NCBI GenBank assembly: GCA_945487445.1
Contig: CALYTU010000028.1
Location: 1-14,511, forward strand
Length of the DNA: 14,511 nt
Direction: 5' to 3'
Source: an uncultured Clostridia bacterium
Lineage (GTDB): Bacteria > Bacillota > Clostridia > Oscillospirales > Oscillospiraceae
Position numbers and translations under genes: made by a program. Below are positions 1-7,257 of this stretch, in pieces. The notes beneath the pieces are model-generated. The model was given only the letters and a program-made list of their open reading frames with translations. It was not told the origin of the DNA and did no database searches. Numbering within the stretch: position 1 is the first letter of the stretch; the number at the start of each line of letters is the position of its first letter.

Positions 1-52
1 CGGATTTCTCGGCGATGAATCGCCTCGAAATGACAGGATACTGAACAGATAC
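1..52 (+). mobile_element. MITE-like palindromic repeat, copy 1 (right end only)
   Basis: This is the right-hand 52 bases of a repeat whose full copies lie at 5680-5802 and 12521-12643. It is identical, base for base, to the last 52 bases of the copy at 12592-12643, which suggests recent spread. It ends in AGATAC, the inverted match of the GTATCT that opens the full copies. The left end lies outside the window. The next 8 bases, AATCAAAG (53-60), would be the right-hand target duplication by analogy with the other two copies. It encodes no protein. Confidence 0.8.
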
Positions 53-80
53 AATCAAAGATGTTTTTTGAGACACGCAT

Positions 81-302
81 GGATGAAGAGGAGTACGTCC
101 TTACGCTGCTTTCAGAGACGGGGCGGGTGGTGCAAGCCCCGGCGGCACGGGCGGAAGGTCGCTTCGGAGCGGCCCGGATGAGGCAAGCCAGTCCGGGACG
201 GGTCCTCCCGTTACAGAGGCAGGAGTGTCCGGCCCATGGCCGGAAATTCAGGTGGTACCACGGTATTTTTATGCCGCCCTGAGGGTTCTCGGGGCGGTTT
301 TT
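81..302 (+). ncRNA. T-box riboswitch leader of valS (tRNA-Val sensing)
   Basis: Untranslated leader that reads the charging state of a tRNA and decides between termination and transcription of the synthetase gene downstream. Landmarks in order are GAGTA (91-95), an AGAGA bulge sequence followed by a CGGGGC/GCCCCG distal hairpin carrying GGTGGTGCAA, a probable specifier GTC (158-160, valine), an ACGGG/CCCGT hairpin (198-211) running into CCGTTA, GAGTG before the antiterminator, and the T-box sequence AGGTGGTACCACGG (250-263). Within the T-box, TGGT (253-256) would pair with a tRNA ending in ACCA, as expected for tRNA-Val. The terminator follows at 274-302. The specifier assignment is from position and agreement with the downstream gene, not from a computed fold. 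Confidence 0.9.
274..302 (+). terminator. T-box-controlled intrinsic terminator
   Basis: CCGCCC-T-GAG pairs with CTC-G-GGGCGG around a GGTT loop and is followed directly by TTTTT. It is the terminator half of the valS T-box and should form when tRNA-Val is charged. Uncharged tRNA would stabilise the competing antiterminator built on 250-263. Confidence 0.9.
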
Positions 303-322
303 CTATTGAAAGGAGAATGATT

Positions 323-2965
323 ATGGCAAGAGAACTTCCAAAGACCTACGATCCGAAGCAGGTCGAGGATCGGATCTATCAATTCTGGCAGGACAACGGG
401 TTCTTTCATACCGAACGCGACCCGGAAAAGAAGCCCTTCACCATTGTCATGCCGCCCCCCAACGTCACCGGCCAACTCCATATGGGACACGCTATGGACG
501 CGGCCTTGCAGGACATTTTGATCCGCTTCAAAAGGATGCAGGGCTACGCCGCCCTTTGGGTCCCCGGGGTGGACCACGCCGGCATCGCGACCCAGATCAA
601 GGTGGAGGAGGAGCTCCGCAAGGAGGGCCTGACCCGCTACGACCTCGGCCGTGAGAAATTTCTGGAGCGGGTCTGGGACTGGAAGCGCCGGTATGGCAAC
701 CGCATCGTGGAGCAGCAGAAGCGGCTCGGCGCCTCTTGCGACTGGGACCGCGCGCGCTTCACCATGGACGAGGGCTGCTCCAAAGCCGTGCGCGAGGTCT
801 TTGTCAGCCTCTATGAGAAGGGCCTCATCTACAAGGGAAGCCGCATCATCAACTGGTGCCCCCACTGCCGCACCGCCCTGTCCGATGCTGAGGTGGAGTA
901 TGTGGATAAGCCCGGCCACCTCTGGCACATGCGCTATCCGCTCGCCGACGGCAGCGGTTATCTGGTCGTGGCCACCACCCGCCCCGAGACCATGATGGGC
1001 GATACCGGTGTGGCAGTGAACCCCAACGATGAGCGCTACAAGCAGCTTGTGGGCAAGACCTGCATCCTCCCCCTGATGGACCGGGAGATTCCCATCGTTG
1101 CGGACGACTATGTGGAGATGGACTTCGGCACGGGCTGCGTCAAGATGACGCCCGCCCATGATCCCAACGACTTTGAGGTGGGTCTGCGGCACAATCTGGA
1201 GTCCGTCAAGGTCATTGCCGACGACGGCACGATCAATGAAAACGGCGGCCGCTACTGCGGCATGGACCGCTACGAGGCCCGCAAGGCCGTTGTGGCGGAT
1301 CTGGATCAGCTGGGGCTGCTGGAGAAGACCGAGCCCTATTCCCACAATGTGGGCACCTGCTACCGCTGCCACAACGACGTGGAGCCCATCATCTCCGCCC
1401 AATGGTTTGTCAGGATGGAGCCATTGGCCAAGGAGGCGCTGCGCGTGGTGCGGGAAGGGGATACCCGCTTCGTGCCCGAGCGATTCACCAAGACCTATAC
1501 AAACTGGATGGAGAATGTTCGAGACTGGTGCATCTCCCGGCAGCTTTGGTGGGGTCATCAGATCCCGGCCTGGTATTGCGCCGACTGCGGCCATGTGACT
1601 GTCTCCCGGCAGGACGCCGTTGTATGTGAAAAATGCGGCGGTAAGCAGATTGAGCGGGACCCCGATGTGCTGGATACCTGGTTCTCCTCTGCCCTCTGGC
1701 CGTTTGAGATCCTGGGCTGGCCCGAGAAAACCTCCGACCTGGACTATTTCTATCCTACCGACGTGCTGGTGACGGGCTACGACATCATCTTCTTCTGGGT
1801 GGCCCGGATGATCTTCTCCGCCTGCGAACACACCGGAAGACCGCCCTTCCACACGGTCCTGATCCACGGCCTGGTCCGAGACGACAAGGGGCGCAAGATG
1901 TCCAAGAGCCTCGGCAACGGCATCGACCCGTTGGAAATGATCGAGCGCTACGGCTCTGACGCCTTGCGTATGAACATGATTACCGGCAACAGTCCCGGTA
2001 ATGACATGCGCTTCTATGTGGAGCATTGCGAGGCCATGCGGAACTTTGCCAACAAGCTCTGGAACGCGAGCCGCTATGTGATGATGAACCTCTCCGTGGA
2101 CCGCAATGAGCTTCCCAACCGGGAGCGGCTGGAGATTGCGGACCGCTGGATTCTCTCCAAACTGAATCGGACCGTCCGGGAGGCCACCGAGAACATGGAG
2201 AAGTTCGAGCTGGGCGTTGCGATCCAGAAGATCTATGACTTTATCTGGGACGACTACTGCGACTGGTACATCGAGCTGACCAAGGCCCGCCTCTACGGCG
2301 AGGACGAGGCAGCCAAGTTGACTGCGCAGCAGGTGCTGCTCTATGTGCTCGACCAGATTCTCCGTCTCATGCACCCCTTCATGCCCTTCGTCACGGAGGA
2401 AATCTGGCAGGCCATTCCCCATGAGGGCGAGGCCCTGATCGCGGCGGTCTGGCCGCGCTGGGACGAGAACCTGAACTATCCTACCGAGGAGCAGCATATG
2501 GAGGCCGTCATGCTGGCCATTCGCACCGTCCGCAACCGCCGTTCCGAGATGAACGTGCCCCCTTCCAAGAAGGCGGATCTCTACGTCGTGACCGACAAAA
2601 AGGAGGTCTTCATCGAAGGTGCTGCCTTCATCACCCGGCTGGCCTATGCCGAGCGGGTCCTGGTTTGCGACGAAGAGCCCACGGGTCACGAGGACATGGC
2701 CCAGTGCGTCACGCCGGACGCCCGGCTTTATCTGCCCCTGGCCCAGCTGGTGGACGTGGAGAAGGAACTGGCCCGCATCAACAAGGAGCGCGAGAGCGCG
2801 CAAAAGGAGATCGCCCGGGCCGAAGCCCAGCTCTCGAATGAGAAATTCGTCTCCCGTGCCCCGGCCAACGTCATCCAGGCCCAGCGCGAGAAGCTCGAGC
2901 AGAGCCGCAAGCTTCTGGCCCAGCTGGAAGAGAGCGGGCAGCGTCTGCAGAAGCTGCAAAAATAA
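323..2965 (+). CDS. valS: Valine--tRNA ligase (ValRS)
   Basis: Cytosolic class I aminoacyl-tRNA synthetase that joins valine to tRNA-Val and edits threonine mischarged onto it. The protein is 880 aa, normal for bacterial ValRS. It shows the HIGH-type motif HMGH (residues 53-56) after PPPNVTGQL, the editing-domain signature TTRPET (218-223) and [15 protein letters not shown], and KMSKS (525-529). Cysteine pairs at C179/C182, C346/C349, C419/C422 and C435/C438 suggest bound zinc. The C-terminal tail, roughly the last 70 residues, is a charged coiled coil typical of ValRS. The start at 323 is preferred over the in-frame ATG at 317 because AGGAG (311-315) sits 7 nt upstream of it. Expression is controlled by the T-box at 81-302. 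The gene contains no TTA, CTA or TCA codon, so the opposite strand is open along its whole length. Confidence 0.98.
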   Translation: MARELPKTYDPKQVEDRIYQFWQDNGFFHTERDPEKKPFTIVMPPPNVTGQLHMGHAMDAALQDILIRFKRMQGYAALWVPGVDHAGIATQIKVEEELRKEGLTRYDLGREKFLERVWDWKRRYGNRIVEQQKRLGASCDWDRARFTMDEGCSKAVREVFVSLYEKGLIYKGSRIINWCPHCRTALSDAEVEYVDKPGHLWHMRYPLADGSGYLVVATTRPETMMGDTGVAVNPNDERYKQLVGKTCILPLMDREIPIVADDYVEMDFGTGCVKMTPAHDPNDFEVGLRHNLESVKVIADDGTINENGGRYCGMDRYEARKAVVADLDQLGLLEKTEPYSHNVGTCYRCHNDVEPIISAQWFVRMEPLAKEALRVVREGDTRFVPERFTKTYTNWMENVRDWCISRQLWWGHQIPAWYCADCGHVTVSRQDAVVCEKCGGKQIERDPDVLDTWFSSALWPFEILGWPEKTSDLDYFYPTDVLVTGYDIIFFWVARMIFSACEHTGRPPFHTVLIHGLVRDDKGRKMSKSLGNGIDPLEMIERYGSDALRMNMITGNSPGNDMRFYVEHCEAMRNFANKLWNASRYVMMNLSVDRNELPNRERLEIADRWILSKLNRTVREATENMEKFELGVAIQKIYDFIWDDYCDWYIELTKARLYGEDEAAKLTAQQVLLYVLDQILRLMHPFMPFVTEEIWQAIPHEGEALIAAVWPRWDENLNYPTEEQHMEAVMLAIRTVRNRRSEMNVPPSKKADLYVVTDKKEVFIEGAAFITRLAYAERVLVCDEEPTGHEDMAQCVTPDARLYLPLAQLVDVEKELARINKERESAQKEIARAEAQLSNEKFVSRAPANVIQAQREKLEQSRKLLAQLEESGQRLQKLQK

Positions 2966-2968
2966 TAC

Positions 2969-2997
2969 TTGTATATTCCGGCAAAATCGGTTACAAT
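2969..2997 (+). promoter_or_regulatory. Sigma-A-like promoter for the asp23/fakA pair
   Basis: TTGTAT (2969-2974) and TACAAT (2992-2997) are separated by exactly 17 bases and lie just after the valS stop codon. The -10 box matches consensus at 5 of 6 positions and the -35 box at 3 of 6. No terminator is visible between valS and this promoter, so read-through from valS is also possible. Confidence 0.55.
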
Positions 2998-3043
2998 GTA
3001 TGAAAGGTATCCTAACATACAACCACCGATAGGAGGTTTTACT

Positions 3044-3400
3044 ATGATTCAACTGCAAACCGAACGGGGCGGCATCACCGTCAGCAGCGCGGTGTTCACG
3101 AACATCGTCGGCATGGCTGCCTCGAACTGCTTCGGCGTCAAGGGCATGGCCGTTCGATCCATGACGGACGGACTGGTGCACCTGCTGCGCAAGGAGGCCA
3201 TGGGCAAGGGCGTTCTCGTCAACTTCCACAGCGACAACACGATCTCTATTGACCTGCACATCATTGTGGACCACGGCGTCAACCTCACGGCAGTCGGCGA
3301 TTCCATCGTCTCCGAGGTCCGCTATGTCGTGGAGAAAATGACAGAGACGAAGGTCAGGACTGTCAACGTGTACATTGACTCCATGAGCGTCGGTGCGTAA
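3044..3400 (+). CDS. Asp23/Gls24 family envelope stress protein (YloU-like)
   Basis: Small cytosolic protein of 118 aa from the Asp23/Gls24 (DUF322) family, the size of B. subtilis YloU. Family members are linked to envelope stress and, in staphylococci, to membrane-anchored complexes. The exact biochemical role is not established. The opening (TERGGITVSSAVFTNIVGMAA), a central hydrophobic strand (ISIDLHIIVDHGVNL) and the ending VRTVNVYIDSM are typical of the family. A strong AGGAGG (3031-3036) lies 7 nt before the ATG at 3044, which makes longer in-frame starts unlikely. The following fakA begins 15 bases after the stop. This YloU-FakA order is conserved across Firmicutes and suggests cotranscription. 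Confidence 0.9.
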   Translation: MIQLQTERGGITVSSAVFTNIVGMAASNCFGVKGMAVRSMTDGLVHLLRKEAMGKGVLVNFHSDNTISIDLHIIVDHGVNLTAVGDSIVSEVRYVVEKMTETKVRTVNVYIDSMSVGA

Positions 3401-3415
3401 CGGGAGGAAGATCTT

Positions 3416-5047
3416 TTGAGACAGACAATTGACGGAGCGGCTTTCCGGCGCATGGTCATCAGCGCCGCCGCCGCCATTGAGATCAACAAGCAGCACATCA
3501 ACGAGCTGAACGTCTTCCCAGTTCCGGATGGCGACACCGGAACCAACATGAGCATGAGCCTCAACAATGCCGTGGCCGATCTCAAGCGGGCCGAGGACCC
3601 CACCCTGACCCAGGCCGCCGACATCACCGCCTCTGCGCTTCTTCGCGGCGCCCGCGGCAACTCCGGCGTCATTCTCTCTCTGCTGTTCCGGGGTATTGCC
3701 AAAAGCCTCAAGGGCTGCGAAGAGGCGACCGGCGAACGCTTTGCCGCCGCCATGCAGACCGGTGTGGAGAACGCATATAAGGCCGTCATGAAGCCCGCCG
3801 AGGGCACGATTCTGACCGTGGCCCGTCTGGCTGCCGTCGGCGCCCAGGACGCCGTGAAGGAAAATGACTATGTGGAGCTTGCCATCGAGGCTGCCATGGA
3901 ACGTGGCAAGCTGGCGCTGGAGGACACGGTCAACCAGAACCCCGTTTTGAAGAAGGCGGGCGTGGTGGATGCCGGCGGCGTCGGCTGGATCACCATTCTC
4001 GGCGCTATGCTTTCCTCCCTGCGCGGCGAGGATGTGATTGCCCCCGAAGCCGGCCAGGAGGCCGCTGTCAAGGACGAAGCCAGCTTCTCCGACTTCAACA
4101 CTGAGGACATCACCTTCAGCTACTGCACGGAGTTCATCGTCTCCCGGGACAATGAAAACGATCCCGAGGCCCTGCGCGCCTGGCTGGATACCATGGGAGA
4201 CAGCCTGGTTCTGGTTGAGGACGACGAGATCATCAAGGTCCATGTACATACGAATCACCCCGGCGAGGTGATCGAAAAGGCCCTGACCTACGGCGGCCTT
4301 GTCACCGTGAAGATCGAAAACATGCGCCTGCAGCACACCGAGAAGGTGCTCTCTGAGGCGGAGAAGAACAACCAAATTGCAAAGCCCGAGAAGCGGTACG
4401 GTATGGTGGCCGTCTGCGCCGGCGACGGCTTGAGTGCCGTGTTTAAGGACCTCGGCGCGGATCAGGTCATCCGCGGCGGGCAGACCATGAACCCCTCCAC
4501 CCAGGACATTCTGCAGGCCATCAACCGCACGCCTGCCGATACGGTGTTCGTCTTCCCCAACAACAAGAATATCATTATGGCAGCCGAGCAGACCCAGCCC
4601 TTGACGGAAAAGCAGGTGGTCGTAGTCCGCTCCCGGACCGTCCCGCAGGGCATCAGCGCCATGCTGGCTTTTGACCCCGACGCCTCTGTGGAGGAGAATC
4701 TGGAAGCCATGCGCGAGGCGCGGCACAGCGTTTCCACCATGCAGGTCACTTACGCCGCCCGCAACTCCGACTTTGACGGCCATGCCATCCATGAGGGAGA
4801 CTATCTGGCTCTCTACGGCTCCGCCCTCTTCGGCACCAGTCGGGACATCAACAGCCTGATTAAGGGCCTGGCAGAAAAGACCGCCAGCGAGGGGAAAGAA
4901 ATTGTCACGATCTTCTACGGCGAAGACATCGACGAGAAGACTGCTGAAAAGGCGCTCAAGATCTTTGAAAAGACCTGCCCCAACGCAGAGATCAGCTTGA
5001 TCTCCGGCGGTCAGCCTGTTTATTACTACCTGATCTCCGCGGAATAA
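3416..5047 (+). CDS. fakA: Fatty acid kinase, ATP-binding catalytic subunit (DAK2 domain, YloV/FakA)
   Basis: Kinase subunit that transfers phosphate from ATP to a fatty acid held by a DegV-family FakB partner, giving acyl-phosphate for phospholipid synthesis. The protein has 543 aa, close to the family norm of about 550. The N-terminal DhaL/DAK2 domain shows the metal and nucleotide site NVFPVPDGDTGTNMSMS (residues 32-48) and GARGNSG (77-83). A middle DAK1-like region (VHVHTNHPGEVIEKAL) and a C-terminal DegV-like domain follow, the latter ending in a segment containing YGEDID and SGGQPVYYYLIS. The start is TTG at 3416, supported by GGGAGG (3402-3407) 8 nt upstream and by a family-typical N-terminus. 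It lies directly behind the YloU-like gene. A possible FakB partner is encoded at 12806-13663. Confidence 0.93.
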   Translation: MRQTIDGAAFRRMVISAAAAIEINKQHINELNVFPVPDGDTGTNMSMSLNNAVADLKRAEDPTLTQAADITASALLRGARGNSGVILSLLFRGIAKSLKGCEEATGERFAAAMQTGVENAYKAVMKPAEGTILTVARLAAVGAQDAVKENDYVELAIEAAMERGKLALEDTVNQNPVLKKAGVVDAGGVGWITILGAMLSSLRGEDVIAPEAGQEAAVKDEASFSDFNTEDITFSYCTEFIVSRDNENDPEALRAWLDTMGDSLVLVEDDEIIKVHVHTNHPGEVIEKALTYGGLVTVKIENMRLQHTEKVLSEAEKNNQIAKPEKRYGMVAVCAGDGLSAVFKDLGADQVIRGGQTMNPSTQDILQAINRTPADTVFVFPNNKNIIMAAEQTQPLTEKQVVVVRSRTVPQGISAMLAFDPDASVEENLEAMREARHSVSTMQVTYAARNSDFDGHAIHEGDYLALYGSALFGTSRDINSLIKGLAEKTASEGKEIVTIFYGEDIDEKTAEKALKIFEKTCPNAEISLISGGQPVYYYLISAE

Positions 5048-5084
5048 TCCGATTCTCGGATGGGGCTGCACCCGTCCAAACACA

Positions 5085-5125
5085 AATGGCTCCCGGGCTC
5101 AGCAAGGGCCGGGAGCCATTCTTGA
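5085..5125 (+). terminator. Intrinsic terminator after fakA
   Basis: A perfect 12-bp stem, AATGGCTCCCGG (5085-5096) with CCGGGAGCCATT (5109-5120), is followed by CTTG. The T-tract is poor (only ATTCTT), so efficiency may be modest, but stem strength and position suit the end of the asp23-fakA transcript. Confidence 0.65.
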
Positions 5126-5188
5126 AATGGATCACCTCTCCCCTGTGCGGCGGGCGGCTGTGATCCATTTCACAAGGATAAAGAGGTG
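5124..5188 (+). promoter_or_regulatory. Inverted repeat and possible RBS-masking structure upstream of the YunG-like gene
   Basis: A perfect 12-bp inverted repeat, GAAATGGATCAC (5124-5135) and GTGATCCATTTC (5160-5171), lies just ahead of the gene at 5194. In addition, CACCTCT (5134-5140) is exactly complementary to the ribosome binding sequence AGAGGTG (5182-5188). The two pairings share bases 5134-5135, so they could compete. The repeat could also be a DNA operator. This is seen in the sequence only; function is inferred. Confidence 0.4.
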
Positions 5189-5193
5189 AAGAA

Positions 5194-5616
5194 ATGTCCT
5201 TCTATGGAGCTGGCCAGTTCTTTGTGCCTGTAGAAACTCCCCTGCCGGGGATCACCACGCCCCAGGAGCTCTATGCAGCCCTGCTGGAGTGCTGGGGTCC
5301 TGAGACCTGCGCGCCCCGGATGCGGGCGCAATGGACGGTGGAAAACCCGACCCTTGGCCAGTGCTCGGTCACAGCCTTTCTGGCCCAGGACCTTTTCGGA
5401 GGCCGGGTGTACGGCATCCCCCTGCCGGACGGGGGCTTCCACTGCTATAACGTGACGCAGGGTAAAATTTTCGATCTGACCTCTGAGCAGTTCGGCAGCG
5501 TGCGCCTGTCCTACGCCGGTAACTCCATCCAATACCGGGAGGAACATTTTGCGAAGCAGGAGAAATACGAACGGTATTTGGTTTTGAAAAAGCGGCTGTT
5601 CGAGCTTCGGAAATGA
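5194..5616 (+). CDS. YunG-like family protein, function unknown
   Basis: A 140-aa soluble protein without signal peptide or membrane segment. The pattern W-x-NP-x-x-GQC-x-VTA, then GG-x-x-YG, GFHCYN and FDLTSEQF resembles the uncharacterised YunG-type family as I recall it. The spaced Cys57 (GQCSVTA), His83 (GFHCYN) and Asp94 (FDLT) recall the Cys-His-Asp order of papain-fold or transglutaminase-like enzymes. That is a suggestion from the motif only. GAGGTG (5183-5188) lies 5 nt before the ATG. The gene stands alone, after the fakA terminator and before repeat copy 2. The C-terminus is a charged helix rich in Lys, Arg and Glu. Confidence 0.7.
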   Translation: MSFYGAGQFFVPVETPLPGITTPQELYAALLECWGPETCAPRMRAQWTVENPTLGQCSVTAFLAQDLFGGRVYGIPLPDGGFHCYNVTQGKIFDLTSEQFGSVRLSYAGNSIQYREEHFAKQEKYERYLVLKKRLFELRK

Positions 5617-5999
5617 CAAAACAGGATCGGATGCGGCCCCGGAGACCGAAACGGCGGGAGTTGTCTTTAAAAATGCAGGGTATCTATTCAGTAGCCCCAT
5701 CTGTCATTTCGAACGAAGTGAGAAATCCGTCCTCTTTTACGTAGAGAATACGGATTTCTCGGCGATGAATCGTCTTGTAATGACAGGCTGCTGAATGGAT
5801 ACAATGCAGAGACAAGCATTGTTTGTCCGCACCGTTTGCTCGCCGGTGCTTGTCGGCGGACGAGAGATGGTCCCAACATTGTGAACATTTGACTGTGAGC
5901 CCCTGGCCCGCCGCAGGCGAACAATTTGCTGCAGGCAAATCCAGAAGCCGACAGCGGAAAATGTTCTGTTTTATTCTAATTGGAAAGTGAGGTGGCCCT
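5617..5999. other. 383-bp intergenic region with MITE copy 2 and structured sequence
   Basis: No credible gene. The first 63 bases show no clear terminator. Positions 5680-5802 are repeat copy 2. Positions 5801-5966 are rich in inverted repeats: ACAATGC/GCATTGT (5801-5822), GACAAGCA/TGCTTGTC (5811-5854), GTCCGC/GCGGAC (5825-5861), ATTTGC/GCAAAT (5924-5940) and GAACATTT/AAATGTTC (5883-5966). Several exclude one another, as in a structured leader. No convincing -35/-10 pair was found before the DUF362 gene. Confidence 0.6.
5680..5802 (+). mobile_element. MITE-like palindromic repeat, copy 2 (complete)
   Basis: A complete 123-bp copy. Its ends are inverted repeats: GTATCTATTCAGTAGCC at the left and, read on the other strand, GTATCCATTCAGCAGCC at the right. 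Inner arms GAGAAATCCGT and ACGGATTTCTC also pair, so the whole element can fold into one long hairpin. The left arm is identical to copy 3 over its first 51 bases; about 12 differences fall in the centre and right arm. It is flanked by AATGCAGG (5672-5679) and AATGCAGA (5803-5810), a 7/8 match taken as a slightly decayed target duplication. No open reading frame is present. Confidence 0.85.
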
Positions 6000-7154
6000 A
6001 TGGACTGCAAGGCGGCGGATGTCGTCTGCGTTCCCTGCGCCGACTACGAGCCCGCACGGGTTCGGGCGGCTCTGGAAGAACTGATTGATCGGGCCGGGGG
6101 CCTGGCCTGGGTTTGCCCCGGCATGCGAATTGGCATCAAGGCCAATCTGGTTGCCGCCATGACGCCGGATCGTGCCGCCACGACCCATCCGACCCTGATC
6201 TCCGCTCTGGCTGCGATCCTGCGCGAGCGGGGCGCGGTCCCCGTGGTGGGAGACAGTCCTGGAGGCCTTTACAACGCCTCCTTTCTCAATCGCGTCTATG
6301 CCGCCTCGGGCATGGAGGAGACGGGGGCAGAGCTGAACCGCAGCTTTTCCACCTGTCCAGTAGACCTGCCTGGGGGAAGAGTCTGTAAAACCGCCACGGT
6401 GACGGGCTGGCTGCTGGAATGTGACGCGATAATCAATTTCGCCAAGCTGAAATCTCACGGCATGATGGGGCTCTCCGCCGCTGCCAAAAACCTCTTTGGT
6501 ACCGTCCCCGGGACCATGAAGCCCGAGTACCACTTCCGCTTTCCGGATCCGGCGGATTTCGCCGGGATGCTGGTGGATCTGGATGAATTCTGGAAGCCCC
6601 GGCTCTCCATCGTGGACGCGGTTACGGCCATGGAGGGCAACGGCCCCACGGCGGGCAGTCCAAAGCGCGTCGGCTGCCTTTTGGCCGGGCAGAATCCCCA
6701 CCGGATTGACCTGGTCTGCGCCCGCCTCATCGGCCTGGACCCCGGCACCGTCCCCACCCTCCGGGAGGCCATGGAAAGGAACCTCTGCCCGCGGAAGCTG
6801 GAGGAGCTGGAGATCGACGGGCCCTGGATGGACTTTATCTCGGAGGGCTTTGCGATCATCACCGAGCGCAACGGACTGCAGTTTCAGAACCTGATGGGCG
6901 GCGGACGGCGCGGCGCGCTGTTCAGCAAATTCCTCTCACGCAGTATTGCTGCCCGCCCTGTCGTGGATCAGACGACCTGCGTGGGCTGCCGTAAATGCGA
7001 GCAGGTCTGTCCGGCGCGGGCAATAACCATACGCCGCGGCAAGCCGGCGGTGGACCGCCGCGCCTGCATTCGCTGCTTCTGCTGTCAGGAATTTTGCCCC
7101 AAGGGGGCCATGCGGGTCCGAAGACCGTCTCTGGCACGAATTTTGGAGCATTGA
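6000..7154 (+). CDS. DUF362 protein with C-terminal 2x[4Fe-4S] ferredoxin domain
   Basis: A 384-aa predicted cytosolic iron-sulfur protein. The N-terminal two-thirds match the DUF362 pattern: IKANLVAAMTPDRAATTHP near residues 46-64, GAVPVVGDSPGG, INFAKLKSHGMMGLSAAAKN with a following LFGTVPG, and a later VDAVTAMEGNGP. The C-terminus holds two ferredoxin clusters with cysteines 327/330/333/337 (CVGCRKCEQVCP) and 356/359/362/366 (CIRCFCCQEFCP), plus an extra Cys361. The substrate is not known; the clusters suggest electron transfer. The ATG at 6000 follows GAGGTGG (5989-5995) with short spacing. The gene appears monocistronic, because a separate promoter lies between it and the next operon. Confidence 0.9.
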   Translation: MDCKAADVVCVPCADYEPARVRAALEELIDRAGGLAWVCPGMRIGIKANLVAAMTPDRAATTHPTLISALAAILRERGAVPVVGDSPGGLYNASFLNRVYAASGMEETGAELNRSFSTCPVDLPGGRVCKTATVTGWLLECDAIINFAKLKSHGMMGLSAAAKNLFGTVPGTMKPEYHFRFPDPADFAGMLVDLDEFWKPRLSIVDAVTAMEGNGPTAGSPKRVGCLLAGQNPHRIDLVCARLIGLDPGTVPTLREAMERNLCPRKLEELEIDGPWMDFISEGFAIITERNGLQFQNLMGGGRRGALFSKFLSRSIAARPVVDQTTCVGCRKCEQVCPARAITIRRGKPAVDRRACIRCFCCQEFCPKGAMRVRRPSLARILEH

Positions 7155-7167
7155 CCGGAATGGATCT

Positions 7168-7207
7168 GTATGACGCATAAAATTGCTTGCAATTCTATGC
7201 GTCATAC
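7168..7207. promoter_or_regulatory. 40-bp palindrome, candidate operator over the acyl-CoA ligase promoter
   Basis: The left arm GTATGACGCATAAAATTGCT (7168-7187) matches the inverted right arm (7188-7207) at 18 of 20 positions, one mismatch being at the centre. The -35 box TTGCAA (7187-7192) sits at its middle. No T-tract follows, so it does not look like a simple terminator for the DUF362 gene. A dimeric regulator site is the likelier reading. The regulator is not identified. Confidence 0.65.
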
Positions 7208-7215
7208 CATATAAT
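7187..7215 (+). promoter_or_regulatory. Sigma-A-like promoter of the acyl-CoA ligase operon
   Basis: TTGCAA (7187-7192), a 17-base spacer and a perfect TATAAT (7210-7215). The start of transcription would be near 7222, giving a leader of about 35 nt. The -35 box lies at the centre of the 40-bp palindrome, so protein binding there should compete with RNA polymerase. Confidence 0.7.
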
Positions 7216-7257
7216 AGGAGTGCTGTACTTAGAGAAAAGCGAGATGATGATTGAATT

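Noticed and set aside
61..282. Small plus-strand open frame of 73 codons upstream of valS
   Set aside because: It lies over the T-box leader, has no ribosome binding site and no protein-like motif. The RNA structure explains the sequence.
269..5083. Very long minus-strand open reading frame (1604 codons)
   Set aside because: It is exactly antisense and in codon register with valS, the asp23-like gene and fakA, all of which have clear family motifs. Its own translation shows no recognisable domain. It results from missing TTA/CTA/TCA codons.
7168..7207. Palindrome read as a rho-independent terminator for the DUF362 gene
   Set aside because: No T-tract follows (CATATAATAGG), and the -35 and -10 boxes of the next operon overlap it. 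An operator reading fits better, though some hairpin effect on read-through is not excluded.
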